Positions 22,621-32,370 of a stretch of 64,000 nucleotides of DNA are shown piece after piece (within the stretch, counting starts at the first letter, position 1; every line of letters begins with the position of its first letter). The stretch covers positions 4,781,908 through 4,845,907 of the forward strand of contig NC_087082.1 in NCBI RefSeq assembly GCF_026151205.1, given 5' to 3'. The notes under the pieces are model-generated. The model was not told where the DNA came from and did no database searches. It saw only the letters and a program-made list of their open reading frames with translations. The position numbers were made by a program, and so were the translations under genes. This DNA is from Bolinopsis microptera (lineage: Eukaryota; Ctenophora; Tentaculata; Lobata; Bolinopsidae).

Positions 22621-23360
22621 TGTTACTCACGAGACTGCTAATATAGTAAAATCGGATTTTTGGCGATTTCCCAAAAACTAAGTCTCTTAGGCCTTAAGTA
22701 TCTTCATAGCACTAATATAAACATGCATCTTAGGCACATTTTGGTTCATAATTGAGGTCTGTATCTCAATCAGAAGCCGAGATAATTTATAGTGGGGGTC
22801 GCGATATGGGTGCGGTCAAAAAGGGCGTGATTCCGAGAAATGCCCCACTGGTGAAAAAGTGTACCCGAGTAATTAGTGTTATTTAGGGTCATATAAATCG
22901 GATTACATCGAGAAACTCCGCGGACGTCCCAATGTGTGCGGGACTTTTGCCAGTTACCCGATTAGTGATCAAGACCAGTATTCTCAAAGATTATATAGCA
23001 TAGTGAAGATATTCTTACACACCTCAATTTCACGTAGTATCGTTTCAAATGCTTGCTCGTCGTCACCAGGTCCAATGGCATGAATCATAAGCTTAACCCA
23101 CTCACAATAACATACATTTTGCCAGATATCTGATATTTGAAGGCGGAATTTAACTGTACAATCACAAATGAAAGGCATGGTAAAATTGAAAGTATGCAAA
23201 TGGTGTTCTGCTCTCCAGGTATTTATACTCCAAGTATTTATACTCTGTCCTGAAAAAGTATCACCGTACTGTTTTATCTATGTAGAGACTGATTGTTAGT
23301 GGAAGTCTGCAAATTTTAAATGACGATATTACTTACTTGTTTATCCGAGGATATTTCACA
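22621..23360. other. Non-coding stretch upstream of the GC-rich element
   Basis: No supported gene. A minus-strand open stretch ending IHAIGPGDDEQAFETILREIE before a GT (about 23023-23110) could be an isolated exon, but I found no acceptor or partner exon. Confidence 0.3.
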
Positions 23361-23363
23361 CCT

Positions 23364-23672
23364 GGCTCACGGGGAGCTCGTTCCGGGCGAGTTCGGGGAA
23401 AGCCCAGAATCATCAGCAACACTGCATCGGTGTTTACCACAGATCAGTGTGGTGCCTGTCACCGTTCTAAATAGGTGTGTGCACAGTCGACCTCTATTCA
23501 CTCTCGGATCAGCCCGGGGGAGGGGTCTGTCCGGGCGAGTTCCCGGGCTGTGGTGATTGTTGTTGCGATTGCCCCTGGTTCCCGGGGCAGTTCCCCAGCT
23601 CCCCGGGGCAGTTCCCCAGCTCCCCGGGGCAGCTCCCGGGGTCAGCTCAGCCCGGGGAAGCCCCGGGTGCAG
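23364..23672. repeat. GC-rich island flanked by a 9-bp direct repeat
   Basis: A 309-bp CCCCGGGG-rich block in AT-rich DNA, flanked by TTCACACCT at 23355-23363 and 23673-23681. It contains three ~21-bp units of the type CCCCGGGGCAGTTCCCCAGCT. The terminal sequences are only weakly inverted. The exact flanking repeat suggests an insertion. Confidence 0.6.
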
Positions 23673-23725
23673 TTCACACCTAGGTGATAGCAGGCCAGGT
23701 GTATGTATATTTACTACTTGTATAT

Positions 23726-23809
23726 AGTCTGTAAATAGTCTGTAAATAGTCTGTAAATAGTCTGTAAATAGTCTGTAAATAATTTGTAAATAGTCTGCAA
23801 ATAGTCTGA
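23726..23809. repeat. 11-bp minisatellite, about eight copies
   Basis: Tandem units of AGTCTGTAAAT, the last ones diverged (AATTTGTAAAT, AGTCTGCAAAT). It lies just upstream of the adhesion-GPCR exons. Confidence 0.85.
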
Positions 23810-23971
23810 CTCTCTCCTTCCATAACTATTCCGGCTCTTTCCTGTCCCAGATTAGTATCATCTTATCATAAAATTCACCCTGACAAATTGCCACAGGATA
23901 TGTTAAATGTCTAGAAGAATGGTTATCAATTACAAACTTTATATAAATCACACATATCAAACTTCCTTCAG

Positions 23972-24590
23972 AGACAACTACTTTCTTCATTTGCTGTGTC
24001 AACCCTGCTGGGTCTTGGTTGGATTGTTGGTTTCTTTCTTCTGATGAATAACTCAAACTACGGTCAAATCAATACTGTCATGAGATGGGCTTTTATTCTC
24101 CTCAACGCCCCTCAGGTAAAAACATTTTTGTGTTATTATTAATTTTCAACAATATCACAGACCACAGTTTGTCACTGATGATCAAATTGTTCTTTTTTCA
24201 ATTATCCATAAGTATTTTAAACGACAATCCAACAACTTTTTAATCCAAATTGTTTACAACCAGGGTATATTCATATTCGTGATGTACGTCATCATGAGCA
24301 AGAAGATAAGAGGATACTGGATAGACAGGTTGCTGTGCAGACAGTCTATTGACCCAGACGTTACTGGAGTCTCCCTCGCTTACACCACTCACTCTACAGC
24401 TGACAATGGGCTGCGTATGCCTAGAAGTCCAGTACCAGCACCTCGGAGTCCCAAACCACCCGCTGGAACAAGACTGACAACCGGAGCGCCAACTCATGGT
24501 AGAAGCAGAACTCCTAGCCCTTGTAGCCCAGCTCAAGATTTATGCGAGATTGCGAGCCGGACTCATCGCACAAAATTTGTAAATAAATGA
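23972..24590 (+). CDS. Last two exons of an adhesion-type GPCR
   Basis: Two exons join in frame: 23972-24115 (48 codons, donor GTAAAA) and 24264-24590 (108 residues plus TGA, acceptor CAG). Exon 1 encodes RQLLSSFAVSTLLGLGWIVG, the adhesion/secretin-family TM6 with the L(L)GL.W..G signature, then a short extracellular loop and the start of TM7 (FILLNAPQ). Exon 2 completes TM7 as GIFIFVMYVIMSKKIRGYW, matching the family's N..QG.FIF pattern. The intracellular tail that follows is rich in Ser, Pro and Arg (RSPVPAPRSPKPPAG). TM1-TM5 and the extracellular region were not found upstream in this window; they may lie beyond large introns left of here or the gene may be a fragment. Ligand and coupling are unknown. 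Confidence 0.8.
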
Positions 24591-25289
24591 GGAAACAGAA
24601 AAAGTTTAACTTAAAAGTTGAGGGAATTAGGAACTTAACATGTATTTTATACTCTTAACGTGTATTTTATCACTTGTTTATAGCGTGAAAACTTCGACGT
24701 AACGCGCGCGAGATTTTTGCCAGATTTTTGCGAGTTTCGTTTAAATCTCATAGCTAGGCTCACAATATCGTGAGATTCTCCGCGAGATTTCGGCACCCTC
24801 TTTCAGCACTACATATTCGGTCGCGCGCTTGCATTTTCATCGCTTTTCAGCGTGTTTATTCACTGTACTGTCTAAGTCTTAAAGGATACTAGTTGTTATA
24901 AGATCAAGATTCACAGTGGTTACTATAGTTACCATGGTTACCATTAAAGGAGGTACTATTCCTGGCTATATTCTTTCTCAGAATATACTTGATACTGCCA
25001 TAGGCATAGTGAATATTTCTTCATTAAAAGTTTGAGAAAGGGTCTCTTCAACTGGAGAACTGACTTATTAATCCTAGCAGGTAATTAACTCTGGATCCTC
25101 ATCACATTGATTCCATTCTAAATTCTAGCCATAAACAAAACAAACATTACCAGATAACTCCGTTTACAATAATTTGACATGTTCCAGTGTGAACGAGGCC
25201 TTCCCCGGACAAATCCTTAAATGCCGGTCTTCTCAGTCTCTTAGTTCTCTAGATGAAGTACGAACAGTATAATCTATCGGATAACGTAT
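24591..25289. other. Non-coding stretch after the adhesion GPCR
   Basis: Holds the presumed 3' UTR of the receptor, with ATTTTATAC and AATAAA-like signals, then AT-rich DNA with a GC-containing patch near 24700-24800. No gene seen. Confidence 0.35.
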
Positions 25290-25422
25290 ATTACAAGGTG
25301 CTCTGATGATAATTTTAGTAAAATAATTAATAATTGCCAAAAGAATGACCGCTGACGAGACTCGAACCCGAGTCAACTGCTTGACGAGCGCGCCCTCAAC
25401 CATCGTGCTACGTGAGGCTTAC
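25290..25422 (-). mobile_element. tRNA-derived SINE, second family, minus copy
   Basis: On the minus strand, CACGTAGCACGATGGTTGAGG (box A-like) and CGGGTTCGAGTCTC (box B) lead into a tail CTTTTGGCAATTATTAAT shared with the copy at 21249-21375. Confidence 0.72.
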
Positions 25423-25586
25423 CATAACTACAATATGTAGCACAATATAATTCATGAAAATACGCACGTAAATTTTTCGTTATTTATGGATCCAATAACA
25501 GTGACATACTTTTCGCTTACAAAGGGACTCGCGAAATCTTTTTAAATAGAAAATAATTTGTGGGGCAAGAAATCTTGCAGGCTGGA

Positions 25587-25599
25587 GGGGGGGGGGGGG
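25587..25599. repeat. Isolated poly-G tract (13 G)
   Basis: GGAGGGGGGGGGGGGGTGGGGAG. No partner poly-C, hairpin core or unit array was seen next to it, unlike the poly-G-ended elements to the right. Confidence 0.7.
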
Positions 25600-25760
25600 T
25601 GGGGAGTACATTTCGTGAAAATCGCACTTCTAGTGTCAAAATCCAATCTCATCGCACTTTTTTTAGAATCTTGATAGGGGCCTTGTAGGGGATCTAGAAA
25701 TCCCAGTCCCAGAAGAGGATCTGACAATGTGCAAAGACTTCGGGTGATGAGCTAAGAATA

Positions 25761-25860
25761 AGATTAGCACTGTGCCGCCAGAGTGCCACCATATCATATA
25801 ATGCCACTATAGTGCCACCATAGTGCCACCATAGTGCCGCGACAGTGCTGCGACAGTGCC
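25761..25860. repeat. Short AGTGCCACC minisatellite
   Basis: Eight or so imperfect 10-11-bp units of the type ATAGTGCCACC, later drifting to GACAGTGCTGC. Confidence 0.75.
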
Positions 25861-26080
25861 ATCAGGATCCGGATGTATGAGCGACTAGATGAACTATAAA
25901 AACCATTTAGATAAATATAAATGTGTGGAAACTGCAAGCTTGTGTTTTGCAATATGTACTGTACATGTACCAAATATGTGACTGTTTAGTGTTTAACTGA
26001 GTTTGAAATTAAAACAATTTGTAATGTTTTGAGTCAAAGATTGTGATCAAAGTAGTTAAATTAATATATATTTAATTTTA

Positions 26081-26535
26081 ATACTTTCAACACTACCATA
26101 TTAATATAACAAATAATTTGAGGCTCTAATGATGTAATTTTACGAAGATTTCAAGCCTTACGTCGCGTTATGTGTTTCCCTTCGTGTTCAAAAGCATTAT
26201 AAATTAATATATTTATTATTGTTTTTATCTAAACATAATTTAAATCTATTGAATTTTATTTATACAGTATAGATAAAGGATCAAAATGCTAAAGGTGTTA
26301 TTATATCTCGTTATATCAATTTTGACGTTTATTTTTTATTGTTTGACTCATGTAACTGTATGCTGTATGTTGGAACTAATGATTTGTTTTTATTCTGCAT
26401 AACTATCATCAATCTTGTCTATTGTTAATGGAATAGCCCGGCGCGCGCTACTTCGTAGCACTTGCCTCGGGCAAGCGCTTGTCATACGTTTTAATACTTT
26501 CAACACTACTATATAACAAATAATTTGAGGATGTA
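26081..26535 (+). mobile_element. Penelope-like element 3' end remnant between direct repeats
   Basis: GAGGCTCTAATGATGTAATTTTACGAAGATTTCAAGCC followed by GTGTTTCCCTTCGTGTTCAAAA (26121-26193) aligns with the last ~70 bp of the Penelope element's pLTR. The surrounding segment starts and ends with a ~45-bp direct repeat, TAATACTTTCAACACTAC … AACAAATAATTTGAGG, at 26083-26122 and 26492-26530. Confidence 0.6.
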
Positions 26536-26539
26536 CCAT

Positions 26540-27305
26540 GGAAGTCTAGAGTACGCGCAACAAGAAATGCAGCTGTAAACGACTTGGTAACGGGGTGCAT
26601 GTGAGCTCTGGGGGCCAGTGGCATCAGAAGACTGGCTATCAGCCTTGGAAATAAGATGAGTTCTTTAGATTCATGTCACATCTGCACTGCATCTCCATCA
26701 CAATGACACAATCACTCTCTCCTTCACTACCCTACCCTACCCTAGCCTAGCCCTACCCCTCCCTCCTTTTACCTGTTGCGGGTACTCTGGACTGCATGGA
26801 CATCCTTGAATAGAGGTATTTTATATAGTGGTGTTGTGGTATTATACTGTGTACATGTATATATATATTCTATCCTATATATCAATATATTCTATATCTA
26901 TATTATATACTGTATCTTTTATATACAAACTTTTCCTTACCCCCGCCTCCCCTTCCTCTATAAATTGTACTCAAATCCCACACCCAACCTGCTATACTTA
27001 CTAAATAACCTCTATATCTCTACATTGGGCCATAGCAGTCCTCCCCGCTCCCTTCCCCTCCCTCCCCTATTTCACCAAGCACCAACATCTCTCCAATTCA
27101 CATCATAAACTTTCATGTAATTAGACCTTGTGTTCCTTTTTTTATTTTATTTTGAAAATGATTTTGTTTAACTTTACCTCTTTACCTGATATCACTCACC
27201 CCTGTCAAAACTGTGTTACTCTCATTATCTTATTTTCAGGCTGTTGGTTGGTTTGATGGTGCCCTGGCCCCCATCTCATTATGTGCTCCCTACCATATAT
27301 TCTTC
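26540..27305. other. Probable 5' leader of LINE B
   Basis: No protein gene supported. It includes a CT-rich tract (26700-26770 and 27030-27080) and AT-rich DNA before the ORF1 start of LINE B. The 5' edge of LINE B cannot be fixed without a second copy. Confidence 0.35.
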
Positions 27306-27926
27306 ATGCAAGACAGAACTCTTACTGAAGATAATTCTCGATCAACGAGATCGAGAAACAACTCCTCTCCCCTGGATGGAAATGTTATTGACCTTACGAA
27401 ACCTATCACCATCACAACGCCCGGATGCTATGTGCTTAGCAATCCTGACTCTGGTTGTAGAATCAGTCTCTTTCAGGATGTGTTTGCAAGCCAACTGTGT
27501 GACCAATTTTCCTCTGAAATCGAAAATACTGGCACCCTTAAACAGTACAACTCAATCCATAGGCAGTCTCAGGCGCCACTTCCAAGACTCTCGTCATGGT
27601 TTGGACCCGTAGACTATGCGTTCTCAGGAATCGTAATGAAAGCTAATTCTGTCTCCCAATGTCCTCGCCTTATTGCAGCATATCAGAACATGGCCGAAAA
27701 CCTCTTCACACCCAACAACATTGATTGCTCCTCTGACTGCTTTTTGATCAACCAGTATAGGACTGGACGTGATTCCTGTGGTGAGCACAGTGACAATGAG
27801 CCAGAGGTCGACCTCTCAAAACCTGTCGTTACTCTGTCACTTGGCCAACAGCGCTGCATGCTCATCAGAGTGGCTAAGAACCCTGGAAATGCCATCACAG
27901 TCCAACTCGACCAGGGTTCAGTTCTT

Positions 27927-28073
27927 GTTAGAATTAGAATTAGAATTAGAATCAAATTTACACAGCAATACAATAAGAATAAAAATAATTTAAGAAGCTT
28001 CAATCTGCTGTGCAGGACATTCAAGTCAGTCAAAAACTGTTAGCAGAACACCCTTCTAGGGACATAAGGATAA
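27927..28073 (-). mobile_element. 5'-truncated LINE C-family 3' tail
   Basis: On the minus strand this matches the 3' end of LINE C at 31911-32055: from TATCC(TTATGTCCCTAGAAGG) through GCTGTGTAAATTTGATTC to a (TTCTAA)n tail. Only ~147 bp is present, inserted into LINE B ORF1. Confidence 0.85.
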
Positions 28074-30057
28074 TGCACAGTAATGCATGGTACTGATTTC
28101 CAAAAGAAGTATACGCACCAAATACCCAAAGATAATGTAATCACTGGCCCTCTTCCCCAAAATGAGAGTTATAACAGAGAGGTTATTGATGATATGGAAA
28201 TTAGCAGTTCTGATATCAAGAAGCAGCTTTTAAAGCTTAATGTTTTTAAGAGTTCTGGTCCGGATGGCGTTCATCCAAAGTTGTTGAAATCCTTAGCATA
28301 CGATGAAAAGTTTGTTGAAGCTGTAACTGAATTATTTGTTAAGTGTTCAGAAACAGGAGTCCTGCCTGACATTTGGAAGACAGCATCTGTTGTAGCATTG
28401 TTCAAAAAGGGTGTTAAATCTGATCCCTTAAATTATAGACCTGTCTCTTTAACTTGTATTTTGTGCAAAGTGTATGAAAAGTTGGTGAGGGCACATTTAT
28501 TAACATTTTTAGAAGAACGAATTTCAAAGCATCAGCATGGATTTGTGAAGGGTAAATCTTGTCTTTCTAATCTCTTAGAGACATTTGATAATATTCTTGA
28601 TATTTTAGACGAAGGTGCTCCTGTCGATCTTTTGTATTTTGATTTTAGTAAAGCTTTTGACACAGTCCCCCACTTTAGACTTCTATCTAAATTGGAGGGG
28701 TTTGGGGTCAAGGGAAAAGTTTTAGATGTTATAAAAGACTTTCTGACAGACAGAACCATGAGGGTTTGTGTAGAAGGACAATGGTCTGAGGTGAAACACG
28801 TGTTATCTGGTGTTCCCCAGGGGTCAGTATTGGGTCCTTTGCTATTTATTCTTTATATAAACGATTTACCTGACAATGTTAAAAATAAGATTAAATTATT
28901 TGCAGATGATCTCAAGCTAGTTTGTAATGCAGCTAACCATAGAAGTGTATCTGATGATATTTTAGAACTCGAAATTTGGGAGAGTATTTGGCACTTAAAC
29001 TTCAATCCTGCCAAGTGTAAAGTAGTCCATATTAATCTGAATAATAATCCTAACTCGAATTATATTGTAAATGGAGTAGAACTAGAAGTATCTGCACAGG
29101 AAAAAGATTTGGGGGTTATTACCCATAGCTCCTTGCTTTGGAATGAACAGATAAAAGCATGTATTTCTAAAGCAAATCGTATGATCTGCTGGATTGTAAG
29201 AAATTTAGTTATTAGAGAAAAGGTTGTAATGATAGCTATTTATAAAGCTTTGATAAGACCTCATCTTGAGTATTGTGTCCAATTGTGGAATCCAGTTGCG
29301 GCTCATGGAAGTTGGGGGACTGTTTTGGAGCTGGAGAGCGTCCAGAGGCGGTTTACCCGTCTTATTGATGAGGTGGGTACTCTTCCATACAGCCGCAGAC
29401 TGGATATCCTCAATTTGACAACGCTGGCAGAGCGGCGAATACGTGGGGACCTTATCGAAGCTTTTAAAGTAACTAGTGGTTTGACTGAATATGGATCGGG
29501 TTTGTTCAGAATGAGCAGATCTGGTCTTAATCTAGTTTCAACTAATAGGTGTAATAAGAGTGTAACTAAAGTTAAGAATCTCCAGTCTTCTTTTCTTCCG
29601 GAGCGAGTCATTCCTTACTGGAACAAACTCCCTTCGGATGTCAAGAACTGCTCGACAGTTTTAAGCTTTAAAGTTAGATTGGAAGGATTTAAGAAAGAAA
29701 TGATTTCTAAAAACAGTGTAAATGATTTTTATTTTTGGAATATTTCGAGTGAAGTTTTAGGGAAAATTGAAGGACCCAGTTATTTAAGCAATAAGGAGAC
29801 ACATAATGAATATCTTTGGTTTCATCCTTTTGTGGCAAAGAAGCGTTTTATAAATCTTTATTCCACTGGGAAGTATTAATGAATTATTTATAGATAATGT
29901 ATTAGATTTTATTAATTAATAAAATTGAATTTGATAAATTATTAATGTTGATGGAAAAATATATTTATTTAAATTATTTTTTTATTTAGTGCAATGATAT
30001 TTTGTAGATCACTTGTGATGATGTTATGTCATAATTTTTTTACTTACTTACTAATTC
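28074..30057 (+). mobile_element. LINE A, 5'-truncated copy with open RT frame
   Basis: A 5'-truncated non-LTR element inserted in LINE B ORF1, directly abutting a minus-strand LINE C tail. It ends ATTTTTTTACTTACTTACT, a short ACTT microsatellite tail also seen in the second copy (ends about 50147). Confidence 0.85.
28083..29879 (+). CDS. LINE A ORF2: reverse transcriptase (endonuclease missing)
   Basis: An open 598-codon frame. RT motifs are all present: the ISSSDIKKQLLKL..FKSSGPDG linker, NYRPVSLT (~118), motif A FDFSKAFDTV (~186), motif B GVPQGSVLGP (~243), motif C LFADDLKLV (~272) and the thumb EKDLGVITHSS (~342). The C-terminus ends FINLYSTGKY without a zinc knuckle. The apurinic endonuclease domain that should precede the linker is lost by 5' truncation, so the ATG used here is fortuitous. 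All catalytic residues remain, which suggests fairly recent insertion. Two further copies occur, at 46651-50147 (split) and 20309-20527 (tail only). Confidence 0.9.
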   Translation: MHGTDFQKKYTHQIPKDNVITGPLPQNESYNREVIDDMEISSSDIKKQLLKLNVFKSSGPDGVHPKLLKSLAYDEKFVEAVTELFVKCSETGVLPDIWKTASVVALFKKGVKSDPLNYRPVSLTCILCKVYEKLVRAHLLTFLEERISKHQHGFVKGKSCLSNLLETFDNILDILDEGAPVDLLYFDFSKAFDTVPHFRLLSKLEGFGVKGKVLDVIKDFLTDRTMRVCVEGQWSEVKHVLSGVPQGSVLGPLLFILYINDLPDNVKNKIKLFADDLKLVCNAANHRSVSDDILELEIWESIWHLNFNPAKCKVVHINLNNNPNSNYIVNGVELEVSAQEKDLGVITHSSLLWNEQIKACISKANRMICWIVRNLVIREKVVMIAIYKALIRPHLEYCVQLWNPVAAHGSWGTVLELESVQRRFTRLIDEVGTLPYSRRLDILNLTTLAERRIRGDLIEAFKVTSGLTEYGSGLFRMSRSGLNLVSTNRCNKSVTKVKNLQSSFLPERVIPYWNKLPSDVKNCSTVLSFKVRLEGFKKEMISKNSVNDFYFWNISSEVLGKIEGPSYLSNKETHNEYLWFHPFVAKKRFINLYSTGKY

Positions 30058-32370
30058 ACGTACCTCTGTGACCTACAGGACCTGCAGCTCCACTTTCCTA
30101 AGAAACCGAAGTGCCCTATCTACACCCCTGAAAGAGATATCTATCACTCCTATACTTGCCCCCAAGACCCCTGGAGTCTCAGGCTCACCATCGCTACCTC
30201 TGCACAACAGACGTAGATCCTCCTTGTCTCTGTCTAGCTTCTCACAAGTTGACACCAGCTCAGTTGGGTCTCCAGTGGCCAGTAGTTCTCCTTCCATAAC
30301 CAGCAGCAAAACATCAGTCTCTGATAGTGATACATTGCCTCTCAGCATAGAAGCCATGCTTGAAGCCATTGATCTAATGAAAGACAAAACTGTGAAAAGC
30401 GAACTTTCTCGCCATGGCAGCACAAACTCTGGAACCCCTCTGGATTGTAAGAAAAGACTGAAGAAAGTTGCGAAAGCATGTCACAAACGCCTGAGCACGC
30501 TTCTTGTTGAACCTCCAGTAGTCTCAGCTGAGCCCGAATGCGTTACCCATTCCCTCCAAACTTTGGAAAACTCTGTTATTGATCTACAATCCAAAATAAG
30601 TCTACAACATAGCACCCTCCAAACACTTGTCTTATGTTCTGACAGTAATTCCAATCAAAAAGGTAGTGTCAGCCCCCCTAACCTTTCTAATGAACTCAAC
30701 ACTATGGACAAGAGACTTAAAAAGTTAGAGGATATAATGAGCAGCATAAACGAAAAACAACATGAAACTGCTACCTCCCTTAAAGCCTTTGAAGCAGATG
30801 TCGCTGCAATTAAGAACAAAGTAGATGACTCTAAGGCCTGCATACAGTCTCTCCAGCTTAATGACCGCACCACCCCATCCAGAAAAAAGCCATCGCCTCA
30901 TCCTCAAAACCAGAACCACCCAACCCACAGCCCTAGCGAAAACCAAAAAAGGTTCTACTCCTACATGACTCCCAGATGAACAACTTTCTACCTGAGTCAT
31001 TTTCCTCTGGGTTCAAGGTGGAAAAAATGAAAGTAGGCTCTTATACTGACATGATAAAAGACCACTGTATGAGAGATGTCATTAAACAGCCAGAGGTCGA
31101 CTGTTACATTCTCCAGCTTGGAGTCAATGACTACAGATACAGAACCTGCTCTGTTAATAAAGCGATTGAGGATGCAAAATCAGTCATCGATAAACTCCTC
31201 TCGAGCTCCAGTGCAAAGGTTGTCATCTCCCTACCCACCCCAACCCCTGGATTAATCAGTGATCTTACCAACCAATTTGTCTCAGAAATAACCCAATTTG
31301 TCTCAGCTAAAAGAGGGTTAAGTGACTTTTACCGCCGCCTATATACTGTAAACAATACTGGAAACTTTTCCCGTGCCATTTCTGCTGCTGAGTCATCCCA
31401 AGACTCTCCTAACCCGTTGAAGGAGGACCAACTTCATGTCTCAGAGTATGGTCTGAAAAAACTTTGTTTGAATATTAAACTTGGCCTATACCGTGCCTTT
31501 GGTATGAGATCCCATAGAAAGCAGCCCCCTACAGAGCGTTAGATTAACCCTAAAATTCAAGAAAAAACAAGTATCACGAGATCAAGTCGCTGTGATGTCC
31601 TGGAACATCCAGGACAGCACAGGAGACGGGTCTAACAAATTTGAAAATAGCGAATTTTTATCAATCCTCAAACAAGCTAACATTCTTTGTCTTCAAGAAA
31701 CAAAGAAGCAAGTTAAGATTGAAGGATACCTCTCTTTTAATAGCAACCGCAAAAATTCACGCTCAGGAGGGGTCTGCATTCTTGCTGAAAATGACCTAAG
31801 AAAAGGTGTCTCTAGTGTGCTTTGTAATGAATCTGATGACATTATTGTTGTTAAACTGGACAAGAACTTTTTTAAACTTGATTTTGACCTATTTTTGGTA
31901 TGTTATTATATTAGAATTATTAGAATTAGAATCAAATTTACACAGCAATACAATAAGAATAAAAAATAATTTAAGAAGCTTCAATCTGCTGTGCAGGACA
32001 TTCAAGTCAGTCAAAAACTGTTAGCAGAACACCCTTCTAGGGACATAAGGATATAGCATGTAAATTGTAAAACAAAATAAGTAATAAATTAATGAGTGGT
32101 AAAATAAGATATGATTTAACAGTGAACTGTGGGCATGAAGGTAACAATTAATGTTGAAAATTACATAGATGCCCACTTTGGAATATCGTAAGTAATATTA
32201 TTTACAGTTATACACAGAGAAGTATAGAACAACATTAGAATGGCAATGATAACAAATGGGAACGAATAAAGGAGATGTTTAAAGTTCTATACTTCTGAAA
32301 ATAGGTCATATAACGCAGGGGGCCTTTCCACCCGACAAAAACTCCAGCACCTTAAAAATTGTTTCAGTTG

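Larger units (their letters stand above)
27306..31542 (+). pseudogene. LINE B ORF1: AlkB-like dioxygenase plus SGNH hydrolase (broken)
   Basis: The probable start is the ATG at 27306 (MQDRTLTEDN). The first piece holds the AlkB-like fold with CFLINQYRTG, the iron motif GEHSDNEP (H-x-D) and VVTLSLG, and stops at QGSVLV (27926), where other elements are inserted. The second piece resumes near 30058; DLQLHFP carries the likely distal His, and EISITPI is the eroded RxxxTxR region, now in a different frame. A central Ser/Thr-rich and coiled-coil-like stretch follows (30180-30870). The SGNH domain is in a third frame from about 30940: LLLHDSQMN (block I Ser), LQLGVNDYR (block III Asn) and DQLHVSEYG (block V Asp and His). 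At least two frameshifts besides the insertion make it non-functional. Confidence 0.8.

Noticed and set aside
22984-23199. Minus-strand 71-codon frame as a gene
   Set aside because: A possible donor is present but there is no acceptor, partner exon or recognisable family.
23320-23687. Pro/Gly/Ser-rich frames over the GC island
   Set aside because: They follow from the CCCCGGGG repeats and have no coding character.
26740-26760. Telomere-like CCCTA repeats
   Set aside because: The units are CCCTAC/CCTAG with variable length and only a few copies; not a telomeric array.
26776-27108. Tyr/Ile/Leu-rich 110-codon frame
   Set aside because: Created by AT-rich and CT-rich low-complexity DNA in the presumed LINE B leader.
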